A stretch of 64,000 nt of DNA. Source: Gemmatimonadota bacterium (GTDB lineage: Bacteria > Gemmatimonadota > Gemmatimonadetes > Longimicrobiales > Gaopeijiaceae). A program made the position numbers and the translations under genes. Numbering within the stretch: the stretch's first letter is position 1; every line of letters begins with the position of its first letter. This document shows, one piece after another, positions 1 to 10,305 of this stretch. Location of the stretch: contig JAPPGZ010000092.1 of assembly GCA_028874905.1 (NCBI GenBank), positions 13,300 through 77,299 of the forward strand, written 5' to 3'. The notes beneath the pieces are model-generated. The model made no database searches and was not told the origin of the DNA. It was given only the letters and a program-made list of their open reading frames with translations.

Positions 1-172
1 GAGTTCGTCGGCGCCGTCGGCGCGGGCCGCCCCCACCCCCCCCGCCCCCCCCCCGTGGGGGGCCCCGCCCGCCCCGGGGGGGGGGGGCCGGGGCCCGCCG
101 CCCGCGGCGCCGCCCTCGCGGCCCCGGGGCGAGACGCCCGCACGGCACGCGGCTTCCGCCGACCAGCCGCCC

Positions 173-522
173 ATGCCCGTCATCCACCCGGATCTGACCG
201 CACGGCGCTGGGCGTCGCGCCTTACCGCCGAGTTCAGGAGCGGTGCGTGTCACGCGGGATGCTACGAGACCTCGGTGGTGATGGCCGCCGCCCCGGAACT
301 GGTTCGCGAGGACGAGCGGCGTGGATTGCCAGAAAACCCCGCCTCGCTGTTGGTCGCGATCCGTGACGGTGCGGCCACCTTCGAGGAGGCGGGGGTCGCG
401 GCTGCCTACTGCGGGAACCCCGCCGCCGCCACCCGTGAGGAAGGGGAGGAGACCCTGAAGGTTCTGGGGCGGATCGTGGTCGAAGCGGTGCAGGAGCGGC
501 TGGGGCGAGAGACGAGGCCGGC

Positions 523-526
<4 letters not shown>
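173..526 (+). CDS. Creatininase family protein, C-terminal fragment (N-terminus lost in GC-homopolymer sequence at window start)
   Basis: Contains RRWASRLTAEFRSGACHAGCYETSVVMAAAPELVRE, resembling the HAGxxETS C-terminal motif of creatininase-family amidohydrolases; no N-terminal metal-binding region in frame; stop overlaps next ATG. Confidence 0.6.
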
Positions 527-1355
<829 letters not shown>

Positions 1356-1359
<4 letters not shown>

Positions 1360-1862
1360 CGTTCGAGATCGTGAACCCGGCGGCGCTGGGCCCTCCCCGC
1401 GGCTGGAACAACGGGATGCTCGCGCCGGAGGGGGGCAGGGTGCTCTTCGTCGCGGGGCAGGTCGGGGTGGACGGTGCCGGGGTGGGGGGCGATCGGCAGG
1501 GGGCCGGTCGAGGGGGGGGCGATCGCGAGGGTGCAGTCGGGGAGGGGGCCGAACCACGGGATCGAGAGGCCGCCGGCAGCCCGCTGGCGCACCAGTTCGG
1601 CGCCGCGCTGGCCAACGTCGTGCGCGTAGTCGAGGCGGCCGGGGGCACGGTGGCCAATGTCGGCCGGCTCACCATCTACGTGACCGACATGGATGCCTAT
1701 CGCGGATCGCTGGCCGAGATCGGGGCCGCGTACAGGACTGTGTTCGGCAAGCACTTCCCGGCCATGGCGCTGGTGGCTGTCACCGAACTGGTCGATCCGC
1801 GCGCGGTGGTGGAGATCGAAGCCACGGCGGTGATCCCCGTTGGACCGGAGAGCACCACGTGA
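1356..1862 (+). CDS. RidA family protein with a Gly-rich insertion
   Basis: NNGMLAPEGGRVLFVAGQVGVDG...HQFGAALANVVRVVEAAGGTVANVGRLTIYVTDM...FPAMALVAVTELVDPRAVVEIEATAV matches the RidA/YjgF fold; about 30 extra residues between the two parts. Confidence 0.85.
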
Positions 1863-1956
1863 CCGCGAAGGCAGCCGCCGAGGAGATGGGGACCATCACG
1901 CAGGCTCGGCCGGGCGCTCACCACGCTACCTTGCCGCCCACTGCGAAGGAGAAGCC

Positions 1957-2778
1957 ATGACCGACCTCAAATCCCCTCGGCTGGAGAGCCCGCGCTCGTT
2001 TCTCCTGGACTGGGACGAGGAGACGAGCGTTGCCCGAATCACGCTCAACCGGCCGGAGCGTCTGAACGCGCTGACCTTCGAGGTCTACGACGAGTTGCGG
2101 AACACGTTTCGGGCGCTGGACAGCGAACCCGAGGTGCGCGCGGTCGTGATTACGGGTGCGGGGCGCGGGTTCTGTACCGGCGGCGACGTCGAGGATATCA
2201 TCGGGCCGCTGTTCGAGCGGGATTTCGAGGGGCTGCTGGAGTTCACGCGCATGACGTGCGACCTGATTCTCGCGATGCGGCAGTGCCGTCAGCCGGTGAT
2301 CGGGGCGCTGAACGGCACCGTGGCGGGCGCGGGCGCGGTGATTGCCACGGCTTGCGATGTGCGGATCGCGGCGGAGTCGGCCCGGATCGCGTATCTGTTC
2401 ACGCGGGTCGGGCTTTCGGGCGCGGACATGGGAGCAGCGTGGCTGCTGCCGCGGATCGTCGGCTTCGGGCGGGCGAGCGAGCTGCTCATGACCGGCGAGT
2501 TCGTCGACGCGGCCGAGGCCCACCGGATCGGGCTCTACAACCGGGTGGTGCCGGACGGCGAGGCGCTCGCGGCGGCGACGGCGTTTGCGGAGAAGCTGGC
2601 GAGCGGGCCGTCGTTTGCGCTGCAGATGACCAAGGAGGCGCTCAACCGGGAGGCGCACATGGAGCTGCACGACGCGCTCGAGGCCGAGGCGCGGGTGCAG
2701 GCGGCCTGCATGCTCAACCCCAATTTCCGCGAGGCGTACGATGCGTTCGTGGAAAAGCGGAAGCCGCGTTTTGTTTGA
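1957..2778 (+). CDS. Enoyl-CoA hydratase/isomerase family protein
   Basis: ITLNRPERLNALTFEVYDEL, VVITGAGRGFCTGGDV, crotonase fold; ATG at 1957 is preceded by a plausible RBS (aaggagaagcc). Confidence 0.9.
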   Translation: MTDLKSPRLESPRSFLLDWDEETSVARITLNRPERLNALTFEVYDELRNTFRALDSEPEVRAVVITGAGRGFCTGGDVEDIIGPLFERDFEGLLEFTRMTCDLILAMRQCRQPVIGALNGTVAGAGAVIATACDVRIAAESARIAYLFTRVGLSGADMGAAWLLPRIVGFGRASELLMTGEFVDAAEAHRIGLYNRVVPDGEALAAATAFAEKLASGPSFALQMTKEALNREAHMELHDALEAEARVQAACMLNPNFREAYDAFVEKRKPRFV

Positions 2779-3928
2779 CGGCGGCGGGCTGGCGCTGGAT
2801 CCGGTGGCGGCGTTCATCGAGCCGTCGCACCGGGAGTACCGCGAGCGGGTACTGGCGTTTTGCGAGGAGGAGATCGGCGAGGGGCGCGATCCGGACACCG
2901 ATGCGGCCGCGCGGGCGCGGGCTCGGGAGCTTGTGGGACGGATGGGGGCGGCGGGGCTCTTCCGCCCTATTGCCGAGGGGGATGTGCGGGGCTGTCTGGT
3001 CGCGCGCGAGGTGCTTGCGTGGTGGTCGCCGCTCGCGGACGCGGTCTTTGCGCTGCAGGGACTGAGCGCGACACCGGGGCTGATCCGCGAGGAGGATCCC
3101 GGTGGGTGGGTGGAGCGCGCGATGGCGGGCGAGGCAATGGGTGCCTTCGCCATGACCGAGTGGGAGGCGGGCTCCGATGTGGGGTCCATGACCACCGTGG
3201 CGGTGCCGGACGGGTCCGGCTTCAGGCTGAACGGTGGAAAGGCCTTCATCTCCAATGCCGGCATCGCGGATTTCTACGTCGTCTTCGCCTCGACCGACCC
3301 GGATGTGGGGACCTGGGGGATCTCTTGCTTTGTCGTACCCGCCGACGCGGACGGGTTCGAGTTCACCGGATCGCTGGTCATGAGCGCTCCGCATCCGCTG
3401 GGAGAGGTAAAGTTCAATGACTGCCTGGTTCCCGGCAGCGCTCTTCTGGGCGAAGTCGGCGGCGGCTTCAAGATCGGCATGGCGACGCTCGACCGGCTGC
3501 GCCCCACGGTGGCGGCGGCGGCCTGCGGGATGGCGGGCAGGGCGCTCTGGGAGGCCGTCGACCACGCACGCGGACGAGAACAGTTCGGGAAGCGCCTGGC
3601 TTCGTTCCAGCTGGTCCAGGAAAAGCTGTCCTCTTCGGCCATTGACCTGACCGCAGGACGCCTGCTGGCGTACCGGGCGGGTTGGGCGAAGGACCGGGGC
3701 GCCGAGCGAATCACGATGGAGGCCGCGATGGCGAAGGCGTTCTCGACCGAGGCGGCGCAGCGGATCGTGGACCGCGCGGTGCAGGTGCTGGGGGGTCGGG
3801 GAGTTCTGGCGGGCCATCCGGTCGACCATCTGTATCGGAGTGTGAGGTCACTGCGGATCTACGAGGGGACGACCGAGATCCAGCACCTGATCGTAGGGGG
3901 CGGGCTCGTGCGAGGTGATGCGGGGTGA
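2741..3928 (+). CDS. Acyl-CoA dehydrogenase family protein
   Basis: FAMTEWEAGSDVGSM, KAFISNAGIADFYVV, AKAFSTEAAQRIVDRAVQVLGGRGVL, LRIYEGTTEIQHLIVGGGLVR. Confidence 0.93.
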   Translation: MRSWKSGSRVLFDGGGLALDPVAAFIEPSHREYRERVLAFCEEEIGEGRDPDTDAAARARARELVGRMGAAGLFRPIAEGDVRGCLVAREVLAWWSPLADAVFALQGLSATPGLIREEDPGGWVERAMAGEAMGAFAMTEWEAGSDVGSMTTVAVPDGSGFRLNGGKAFISNAGIADFYVVFASTDPDVGTWGISCFVVPADADGFEFTGSLVMSAPHPLGEVKFNDCLVPGSALLGEVGGGFKIGMATLDRLRPTVAAAACGMAGRALWEAVDHARGREQFGKRLASFQLVQEKLSSSAIDLTAGRLLAYRAGWAKDRGAERITMEAAMAKAFSTEAAQRIVDRAVQVLGGRGVLAGHPVDHLYRSVRSLRIYEGTTEIQHLIVGGGLVRGDAG

Positions 3929-6309
3929 AGGTCAACGTGATCGGCGGCGGACCCGGGGGGCTCTTTGCCGCGCTGCTGCTCAAGAAATCGGATCCGGCGA
4001 GGCGAATCGATGTCTTCGAGCGCAACCGGCCGGATGACACATTCGGCTTCGGGGTCGTCTTCTCCGATGCGACGCTGGAGGAGGTGGCCGAGGCGGATCC
4101 GGCTACGTTCCGCGCCATCGAAGAGGGCTTCTACCACTGGGACGACATCCACATTCACTACCAGGGCGAGCTCCTGGAGTCGACCGGACACGGCTTTGCG
4201 GGGCTGTCGCGCCGGGAACTGCTGCTGCTGCTTCAGCGGCGCTGCCGCGAAGTCGGGGTCGGACTGCACTTCGAGACCGACGTCGGCGATCCGCCTGCCG
4301 GGGAGGCGAGGGGCGCGGGGATGGCTTCGCGCTTCCTCGATGCCGACCTCGTGATTGGCGCCGACGGGCTCAACAGCGTGGTGCGGGAGCGGTTTGCGGA
4401 GATGTTCGAGCCGGTTGTGGACCTGAGGCCCAACCGCTTCGTCTGGCTGGGTACGACGCGGCCCTTCCCCGCGTTCACCTTCTACTTCCGCGAGGACGAG
4501 CACGGGCTGTGGCGCGTGCACGCCTACCAGTATGACGCTTCGGGGAAATCGACCTTCATCGTGGAGGCTACCGAACGAACCTGGCGCCGGGCGGGCATGG
4601 ACACGGCCAGCGAGCGGGAGACGGTGTGCTTTCTGGCGCGGCTGTTTGCGGAGGAACTCGAAGGGCACGCGCTGATCTGCAACCGATCCGTGTGGCGACA
4701 GTTCCCCACGATTGTGAACGCGCGCTGGTCGTCTGAAAACGTAGTGCTGATCGGGGATGCGGCGCACACGGCGCACTTCTCTGTGGGATCGGGGACCCGC
4801 CTGGCCATGTTGGACGCGATTGCGCTGGCCGGGGCGATGGAAGGGGTGGCTGATGGAAGCGATGGACGGTCCCTCCCCGAAGCCCTCGGCGCCTACGAGG
4901 CGGAGCGCCGGCGGCCGGTGGAGTCGCTGCAGCGGGCGGCGCAGGCCAGTCTGCAGTGGTTCGAGGACACGGAGCGCTACTTTCGGCTCGAGCCGGTCCA
5001 GTTCGGTTTCTCGCTGCTTACGCGAAGTCTGCGGATCTCGCACGAAAACCTGCGGGAGCGCGACCCGGCGTTCGTGGACCGCGTGGACCATTGGGTGGCA
5101 CGGCAGGCGGAGGTGCAGGCAGGGCTGACCATTGCCGAGAACGAGGCGGCCCAGGGGATCGACCGGGGCGCTGCCGACCGCGCGCCTCCTCCTCCCCTCT
5201 TCACGCCGTTCCGCCTGCGCGACCTGGTGCTCGCCAACCGGGTGGGCGTGTCGGCCATGTGCCAGTACTCGGCCGAAGACGGGACGGTCGAAGACTGGCA
5301 CCTCGTGAACCTCGGCTCGCGCGCGATCGGCGGTGCTGGGCTGGTGATGGCCGAGATGACCGCGGTCGGGCGGGACGGTCGCATCTCGCCGGGTTGCGCG
5401 GGCATCTACGACGAAGGCCACGTGGCCGCGTGGCGCCGACTGGTCGAGTTTGTGAAACGCTTCACAAGCGCACACGTGGGCATCCAGCTCGGCCACGCTG
5501 GCCGCAAGGGTTCGACGCGGCTGGACTGGGAGGGTCCGAACGAGCCTCTGGAGGAAGGGGCCTGGCCGATCGTGTCGGCCTCGCCGATCGGGTACTTCGA
5601 GCACAGTCCCGTGCCGGCGGAGCTGGACGCGGTGGGGATGGAGGCGCTGATCGCGGAATTCGAGCGCTCCACCGAAATGGCGGCGGAGGCCGGCTTCGAC
5701 ATTGTCGAGATCCATATGGCGCACGGGTATCTCCTCGCGAGCTTCCTGTCCCCGCTCACCAACCGGCGCACCGACCGCTACGGCGGCAGCCTCGTTAACC
5801 GGCTTCGCTTTCCGCTGCGTGTAGTCGACGCGGTACGGTCACGGTGGCCGGACGAGCGCCCGCTCTCGGTGAGGCTGTCCGCGGTGGACTGGTGGCCCGG
5901 CGGCAACGAACTGGAAGACGCCGTCGAGATCGCGCGAGCGCTGAAGGCCCGTGGCTGTGACATCGTGGACGTGTCGGCGGGTCAGACGGTGCCCTACCAG
6001 CAGCCGCGCTACGGCCGTCAGTTTCAGACGCCGTTCGCCGACCGGATTCGGCACGAGGTCGGTATCGCGACCATGGCGGTGGGCAACATCTCGTCGTTCG
6101 AGGACGTCAACGGGATTATCGCGGCGGGGAGGGCGGACCTCTGCCTCATGGCGCGCGCCCACCTTTGGGATCCATACTGGACGAGGCACGCCGCGTACGC
6201 GCTGGGGTATCCGCTCCCGTGGCCTCCGCAGTACGAGACGCTGAACAACTACACGCCGCGGTTCGGGTCGGCCGCCGGCGCCTACGGACCGGACACCGGA
6301 GATGAGTGA
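3925..6309 (+). CDS. Bifunctional flavoprotein: FAD-dependent aromatic monooxygenase fused to NADH:flavin oxidoreductase/Old Yellow Enzyme (2-aminobenzoyl-CoA monooxygenase/reductase or salicylyl-CoA 5-hydroxylase type)
   Basis: N-term VNVIGGGPGGLFAALLLKK and LIGDAAHTAHFSVGSGTRLAMLDAIALA; C-term CQYSAEDGTVEDWHLVNLGSRA..HMAHGYLLASFLSPLTNRRTDRYGGSLVNR OYE signature; 794 aa. Confidence 0.9.
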   Translation: MKVNVIGGGPGGLFAALLLKKSDPARRIDVFERNRPDDTFGFGVVFSDATLEEVAEADPATFRAIEEGFYHWDDIHIHYQGELLESTGHGFAGLSRRELLLLLQRRCREVGVGLHFETDVGDPPAGEARGAGMASRFLDADLVIGADGLNSVVRERFAEMFEPVVDLRPNRFVWLGTTRPFPAFTFYFREDEHGLWRVHAYQYDASGKSTFIVEATERTWRRAGMDTASERETVCFLARLFAEELEGHALICNRSVWRQFPTIVNARWSSENVVLIGDAAHTAHFSVGSGTRLAMLDAIALAGAMEGVADGSDGRSLPEALGAYEAERRRPVESLQRAAQASLQWFEDTERYFRLEPVQFGFSLLTRSLRISHENLRERDPAFVDRVDHWVARQAEVQAGLTIAENEAAQGIDRGAADRAPPPPLFTPFRLRDLVLANRVGVSAMCQYSAEDGTVEDWHLVNLGSRAIGGAGLVMAEMTAVGRDGRISPGCAGIYDEGHVAAWRRLVEFVKRFTSAHVGIQLGHAGRKGSTRLDWEGPNEPLEEGAWPIVSASPIGYFEHSPVPAELDAVGMEALIAEFERSTEMAAEAGFDIVEIHMAHGYLLASFLSPLTNRRTDRYGGSLVNRLRFPLRVVDAVRSRWPDERPLSVRLSAVDWWPGGNELEDAVEIARALKARGCDIVDVSAGQTVPYQQPRYGRQFQTPFADRIRHEVGIATMAVGNISSFEDVNGIIAAGRADLCLMARAHLWDPYWTRHAAYALGYPLPWPPQYETLNNYTPRFGSAAGAYGPDTGDE

Positions 6310-7093
6310 CCGCGACGATTCGATGAGCTACCAGCGCTTCGCGATGCTCCCGGAGCTGCTGTCCCTGCAGCGGCCGCTCTCCGAACCGCCGGAGCACGAC
6401 GAGATGCTCTTCATCATCGTGCACCAGGTCCACGAACTGTGGTTCAAGGCGGCGCTGCACGAGCTGGACCACGCAAGAGAGCTTCTCGTCGGCGGCGATG
6501 AGGCCCGGGTGGCCGCGACCCTCAAGCGCGTGCGTTCGATCCTGAAGGTGCTGGTGGGCCAGCTGGACATCCTGGAGACCATGACGCCGGTCGAGTTCGA
6601 GTCGTTCCGCGACCGCCTCGACACGGCCAGCGGTTTCCAGTCAGCCCAGTTCAGGGAGCTGGAGTTCGCGCTGGGGATCAAGCGGGCGTCGGTGCTCAAG
6701 ACGTTCCCCGACCCCGATGAACACCGGCGGCTGAAGCGGCGACTCGAGGAACCGTCGCTCTGGGACGCCTTCCTCCGGTTCCTGGTCGGCAGAGGGTACG
6801 ATGTCCCGGACCGTGCTCTGGCCCGCGACGTGGCCGAACCCGTAGCGCCCGACCCCGAGGTGCAGGGACTGCTGGTCGATGCCTACCGCTCCGATCCGGG
6901 GCTGATCAACCTCTGCGAACGGCTGGTGGACCTGGACGAGGGGTTTCAGGAGTGGCGCTACAGGCACATCAAGATGGTGGAGCGTACGATCGGCAACAAA
7001 CCGGGGACGGGCGACAGCGCGGGGGTGGCGTACCTGGCGACCACGATGACCGCCGCGTTCCCGGATCTGTGGGAGATGAGGTCGGCGCTGTGA
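6302..7093 (+). CDS. kynA: Tryptophan 2,3-dioxygenase
   Basis: FIIVHQVHELWFKAALHELDHAR and WRYRHIKMVERTIGNKPGTGDSAGVAYL, hallmark TDO motifs with heme-ligand His. Confidence 0.93.
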   Translation: MSDRDDSMSYQRFAMLPELLSLQRPLSEPPEHDEMLFIIVHQVHELWFKAALHELDHARELLVGGDEARVAATLKRVRSILKVLVGQLDILETMTPVEFESFRDRLDTASGFQSAQFRELEFALGIKRASVLKTFPDPDEHRRLKRRLEEPSLWDAFLRFLVGRGYDVPDRALARDVAEPVAPDPEVQGLLVDAYRSDPGLINLCERLVDLDEGFQEWRYRHIKMVERTIGNKPGTGDSAGVAYLATTMTAAFPDLWEMRSAL

Positions 7094-7132
7094 AGGAGGG
7101 GGCCGTCGGCACGCGCCCCGACGGGACAGAGC

Positions 7133-7505
7133 CTAGCGCCGCGTCCAGATCATGATGAGCCCGCAGGCTGATCCGGTGCTGCCATACTGAATCGGAATCC
7201 CCGCTGTTCTCCTGTAGACTTCCACGCCCGCAATGGCGCTGCGCATGACAAGAACGTCGAGTTCGGCGGGCAGGCTCGAGCCGGACGGGGTCGGCCGAGA
7301 GCAGGACGCGGATGTTGCTCATCCTCCCGTACTCGACGCCGATCGAGTCGGCCCTGGTTGCGTACCCGAGGTGGGAGAACCGGACGAGGTGTTGGCCCGG
7401 ATACAGCCTGTCGCCCAGGCCAATCCCGCGGCGCACGCGAGAGGAGCCACCGCCCGCAGGGCCGGGAACCGTCGCTGGGCGCTTCGGGTCAGGCGAGGGT
7501 GCCAC
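7133..7505 (-). pseudogene. Degenerate carboxypeptidase-regulatory-like / TonB-plug-like protein remnant
   Basis: Minus strand frame A reads ...GDRLYPGQHLVRFSHLGYATRADSIGVEYGRMSNIRVLLSADPVRLEP, then the adjacent frame continues LPAELDVLVMRSAIAGVEVYRRTAGIPIQYGSTGSACGLIMIWTRR and a TAG stop at 7133; homology-like signal split across two frames. Confidence 0.6.
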
Positions 7506-7584
7506 CGGCGGTGGGCTCGCGCGGCGGGTGTTGTGCCCTCAAACATTGTCAGTAGATACTTCAGCGAAGGAGGCTAGGTTCCCG

Positions 7585-8820
7585 ATGGCAACTACCACGG
7601 CCGCGCTGGCCCGGCACTATTCGCGCTTCCAGGTGTCGGACCGCGTGTTGCTCACCGGGCACTCCCACCAGGCGTGGCCGGATGTGGCGTTTTCCGCCCA
7701 GAAGCAGGCGTGGCTGGATGCCGCCGAGTTCGTGGACGACAAGTGGGGACGCGCCTTCGAGGTGGCCGACGAGGTGCGGGCGGGATTCCGACGGCTGCTT
7801 GAAGACCCGGACGGGCACATCGCGCTGGGGCAGAACACGCACGAATTGGTCATCCGGTTCCTTTCGGCGTTGCCGCTGCGTGAGCGGCCGCGCCTGGTCA
7901 CCACCGACGGCGAGTTCCACACGATCCGGCGCCAGCTCGATCGGCTGGAGGCCGACGGGATCGAGATCGTCCGGGTGCCGACGGGTGCAGACGACACGGC
8001 TAACGGGCGAGGAGTGGTCGCCGAGCGACTCGTGGATGCCGTGGACGACCGGACCGCCGCGGTGCTGGTATCGTCGGTCCTGTTCCGGGACGCGCGGATC
8101 GTGGAAGGGCTGGACGAAGTGGCCGCGGCGTGCGCCTGCGTGGGGGCGGAGTTGCTCGTGGACGCCTACCATTCCCTCAACGCGGTACCGTTTTCGGTCG
8201 TGGAGATGGGGCTGGAGGGCGCGTTCGTGGTGGGCGGCGGGTACAAGTACTGCCAGTTGGGGGAAGGGAACTGCTTCCTGAGGTTCCCGCGGGACTGCGG
8301 GTTGCGGCCCGTGCTGACGGGTTGGTTCGCCGAGTTCGGGACGCTGTCGGAGGGGCCTGGGGCAGATGGGTCCGCGGCTGATGGCGGCGTTGCATACGGG
8401 GAGGGGCACCTCCGGTTCGCGGGGTCCACCTACGACCCGGTCAGCCATTACCGGGCCGCGGCGGTTTTCGCGTTCTTCCGGGAGCAGGGGCTGAATGTCG
8501 AGCGGCTGCGTGAGATCAGCCTGAGCCAGATCCGGCGGCTGGCGGCTGGCGTGGACGCGCTGGACCTGGACCCGGGGGTGCTGTATCGGGATCGTGCCGC
8601 GCGATTGTCACGCCGCGGCGGTTTTCTGACCGTGGAGACGCCCCGCGCCGGGGAGATCTGCTGCAAGCTGCGCGGGCTCGGCGTCTACGCCGACTTCCGG
8701 GGCCGTGTGCTGCGCATGGGCCCCGCGCCGTACGTGACCGGGGAGCAGCTGGATAGGGCGGTGGCCGCGTTGGGCGAGGTGGTGGTGGGGCTGGAGAGCA
8801 CGCAAACCGTGCAGGCGTGA
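7585..8820 (+). CDS. kynU: Kynureninase-like PLP-dependent enzyme (aminotransferase class V fold)
   Basis: GHSHQAWPDVAF, LVTTDGEFHTIRRQLDRL, VDAYHSLNAVPF, GGGYKYCQLGEGNCFLRFP (PLP-Lys region); directly downstream of TDO. Confidence 0.78.
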   Translation: MATTTAALARHYSRFQVSDRVLLTGHSHQAWPDVAFSAQKQAWLDAAEFVDDKWGRAFEVADEVRAGFRRLLEDPDGHIALGQNTHELVIRFLSALPLRERPRLVTTDGEFHTIRRQLDRLEADGIEIVRVPTGADDTANGRGVVAERLVDAVDDRTAAVLVSSVLFRDARIVEGLDEVAAACACVGAELLVDAYHSLNAVPFSVVEMGLEGAFVVGGGYKYCQLGEGNCFLRFPRDCGLRPVLTGWFAEFGTLSEGPGADGSAADGGVAYGEGHLRFAGSTYDPVSHYRAAAVFAFFREQGLNVERLREISLSQIRRLAAGVDALDLDPGVLYRDRAARLSRRGGFLTVETPRAGEICCKLRGLGVYADFRGRVLRMGPAPYVTGEQLDRAVAALGEVVVGLESTQTVQA

Positions 8821-8836
8821 TCTCGTCGCGCCGACG

Positions 8837-10237
8837 TCACCGCACCATCCGCTCCAACTCCTCCGGCTCCCTCGGCAGCGCCGACGTCAGCACCTCGACG
8901 CCGCCCTCCGTCACCAGCACCACCTCTTCGACGAACACCGAGACCCCGATCTCGTGGTTGTAGTACCACGGCTCGATCGTGAAGATCATGCCGGGCGCCA
9001 GAGGCTCGTCGAGCAGTGCAGGATCGCCCGCCGAAAGCCCGATGTGGTGGCCGAAGAACGACGGCGTCTGCATGAACGGCTCCTCGTGATCCGGAATCGC
9101 GGCGTACGCGACCGCCGTCAGTTCCCGAAGGGTCACACCCGGTCGGACTGCCGCAATGATCGCCTCGGCGGCGCTGGTGCTGACCGTGAGCTTCTCGCGC
9201 TGCACGTCGGTGAAGGTTCCGTCCACGGGGAACGTCCGCCCGATATCGCTCACATAGCCATTGACTTCGCACCCCACGTCGAGAATCACCAGGTCGCCGT
9301 CGCGCAGCCCCCGGTTGCGGCGGTCGTAGTGGGCCGCGAGGATGCGCCACGGCCACAGGCTGTTGGGCCCGGACTTCACGATCGGCGTGAACGGGATCGA
9401 CTGCGAGCCGAAAGTCCGGCAGGTCCGCTCGAACTCGCCTTGCAGCGTGCGCTCATCCACGCCGGCCCGGATCCGGCCGGCTGCCGCGCGAATCCCTGCC
9501 ATGGTCGCGTCCGCCGCAGCACGCATCCGCAGGATTTCGGCCGGCGTCTTGATCATGCGGAGCCGGGCGACCGTCTCGAACGCATTCCGGATCTCGGCCC
9601 CGGGGTAGTCGGTTTGCAGGCGGTGGATGAGGGCGTCGGTGGCATCGAGGGTGCCGATCAGCGGAACCACCAGCTCTGGAATGGGCCCTGCGGCGCCTGC
9701 ATTGACACGCAGCGCGCTCCCCTCAGCGAGCCTGTCCCGCACAAAGGCGTCCAGTTCAGCGATGTCGCGGTACCGGTCGATCCCGGCGATGCTCCGCAAC
9801 TGATAGTCCTCCAGCAGCGGCCGGCCCGGGAAGTCGTTCGGTCGGCCCGGGTTGTCGAAGCGGGGGTCGCGCGGCGGCATGAAGAGGATCGAGAGGCCCT
9901 GGTCCGCGTCGAGGACCAGCATCGACGACGGGACTTCCAGTCCGGTGAGATACCAGAAGTCCTCAAGTTGCCGGAACGTGCCTCCGTGAGTCGTGCCGTC
10001 CGAGGACGGCGTAAGCAGCAGACCGCCGCCGGTCGCGCGCAATCCATCCAGGATCCGGCCACGCCGGTATTCGTACTCCTGCGGACGGAAGTCGGGCCGC
10101 GCCCAGTCCGTGTAGCGCTGTTCCGGCGTCTGGGCGGCGAGTGCGTAAGGCAAGGCCGCCACCGGCCAGACCGCGGCGGCAGTGCCCGATGCGACGATCA
10201 GGCGCGTGACGATGCGGCGACACCGTGGTCCGGTCAT
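8837..10237 (-). CDS. M24 family metallopeptidase (Xaa-Pro aminopeptidase-like), exported
   Basis: Pita-bread fold motifs: DGDLVILDVGCEVNGYVSDIGRTFPV, SFFGHHIGLSAGDP, MIFTIEPWYYN; N-terminal signal-like segment. Confidence 0.9.
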   Translation of the reverse strand: MTGPRCRRIVTRLIVASGTAAAVWPVAALPYALAAQTPEQRYTDWARPDFRPQEYEYRRGRILDGLRATGGGLLLTPSSDGTTHGGTFRQLEDFWYLTGLEVPSSMLVLDADQGLSILFMPPRDPRFDNPGRPNDFPGRPLLEDYQLRSIAGIDRYRDIAELDAFVRDRLAEGSALRVNAGAAGPIPELVVPLIGTLDATDALIHRLQTDYPGAEIRNAFETVARLRMIKTPAEILRMRAAADATMAGIRAAAGRIRAGVDERTLQGEFERTCRTFGSQSIPFTPIVKSGPNSLWPWRILAAHYDRRNRGLRDGDLVILDVGCEVNGYVSDIGRTFPVDGTFTDVQREKLTVSTSAAEAIIAAVRPGVTLRELTAVAYAAIPDHEEPFMQTPSFFGHHIGLSAGDPALLDEPLAPGMIFTIEPWYYNHEIGVSVFVEEVVLVTEGGVEVLTSALPREPEELERMVR

Positions 10238-10305
10238 GATCCCGTCCTCTTTGTGTGGTTCCGCGCCTCTTTGAGGTATCCCGCGGCTACGGTAACTTCG
10301 CGACC

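Noticed and set aside
1918-3829. Long minus-strand ORFs (448 and 371 aa) opposite the enoyl-CoA hydratase and acyl-CoA dehydrogenase
   Set aside because: Arg/Pro/His-rich shadow translations typical of high-GC antisense frames; the + strand carries clear conserved proteins.
3859-5724. 621-aa minus-strand ORF opposite the fused flavoprotein
   Set aside because: Composition is antisense-like and the opposite frame has complete catalytic motifs.
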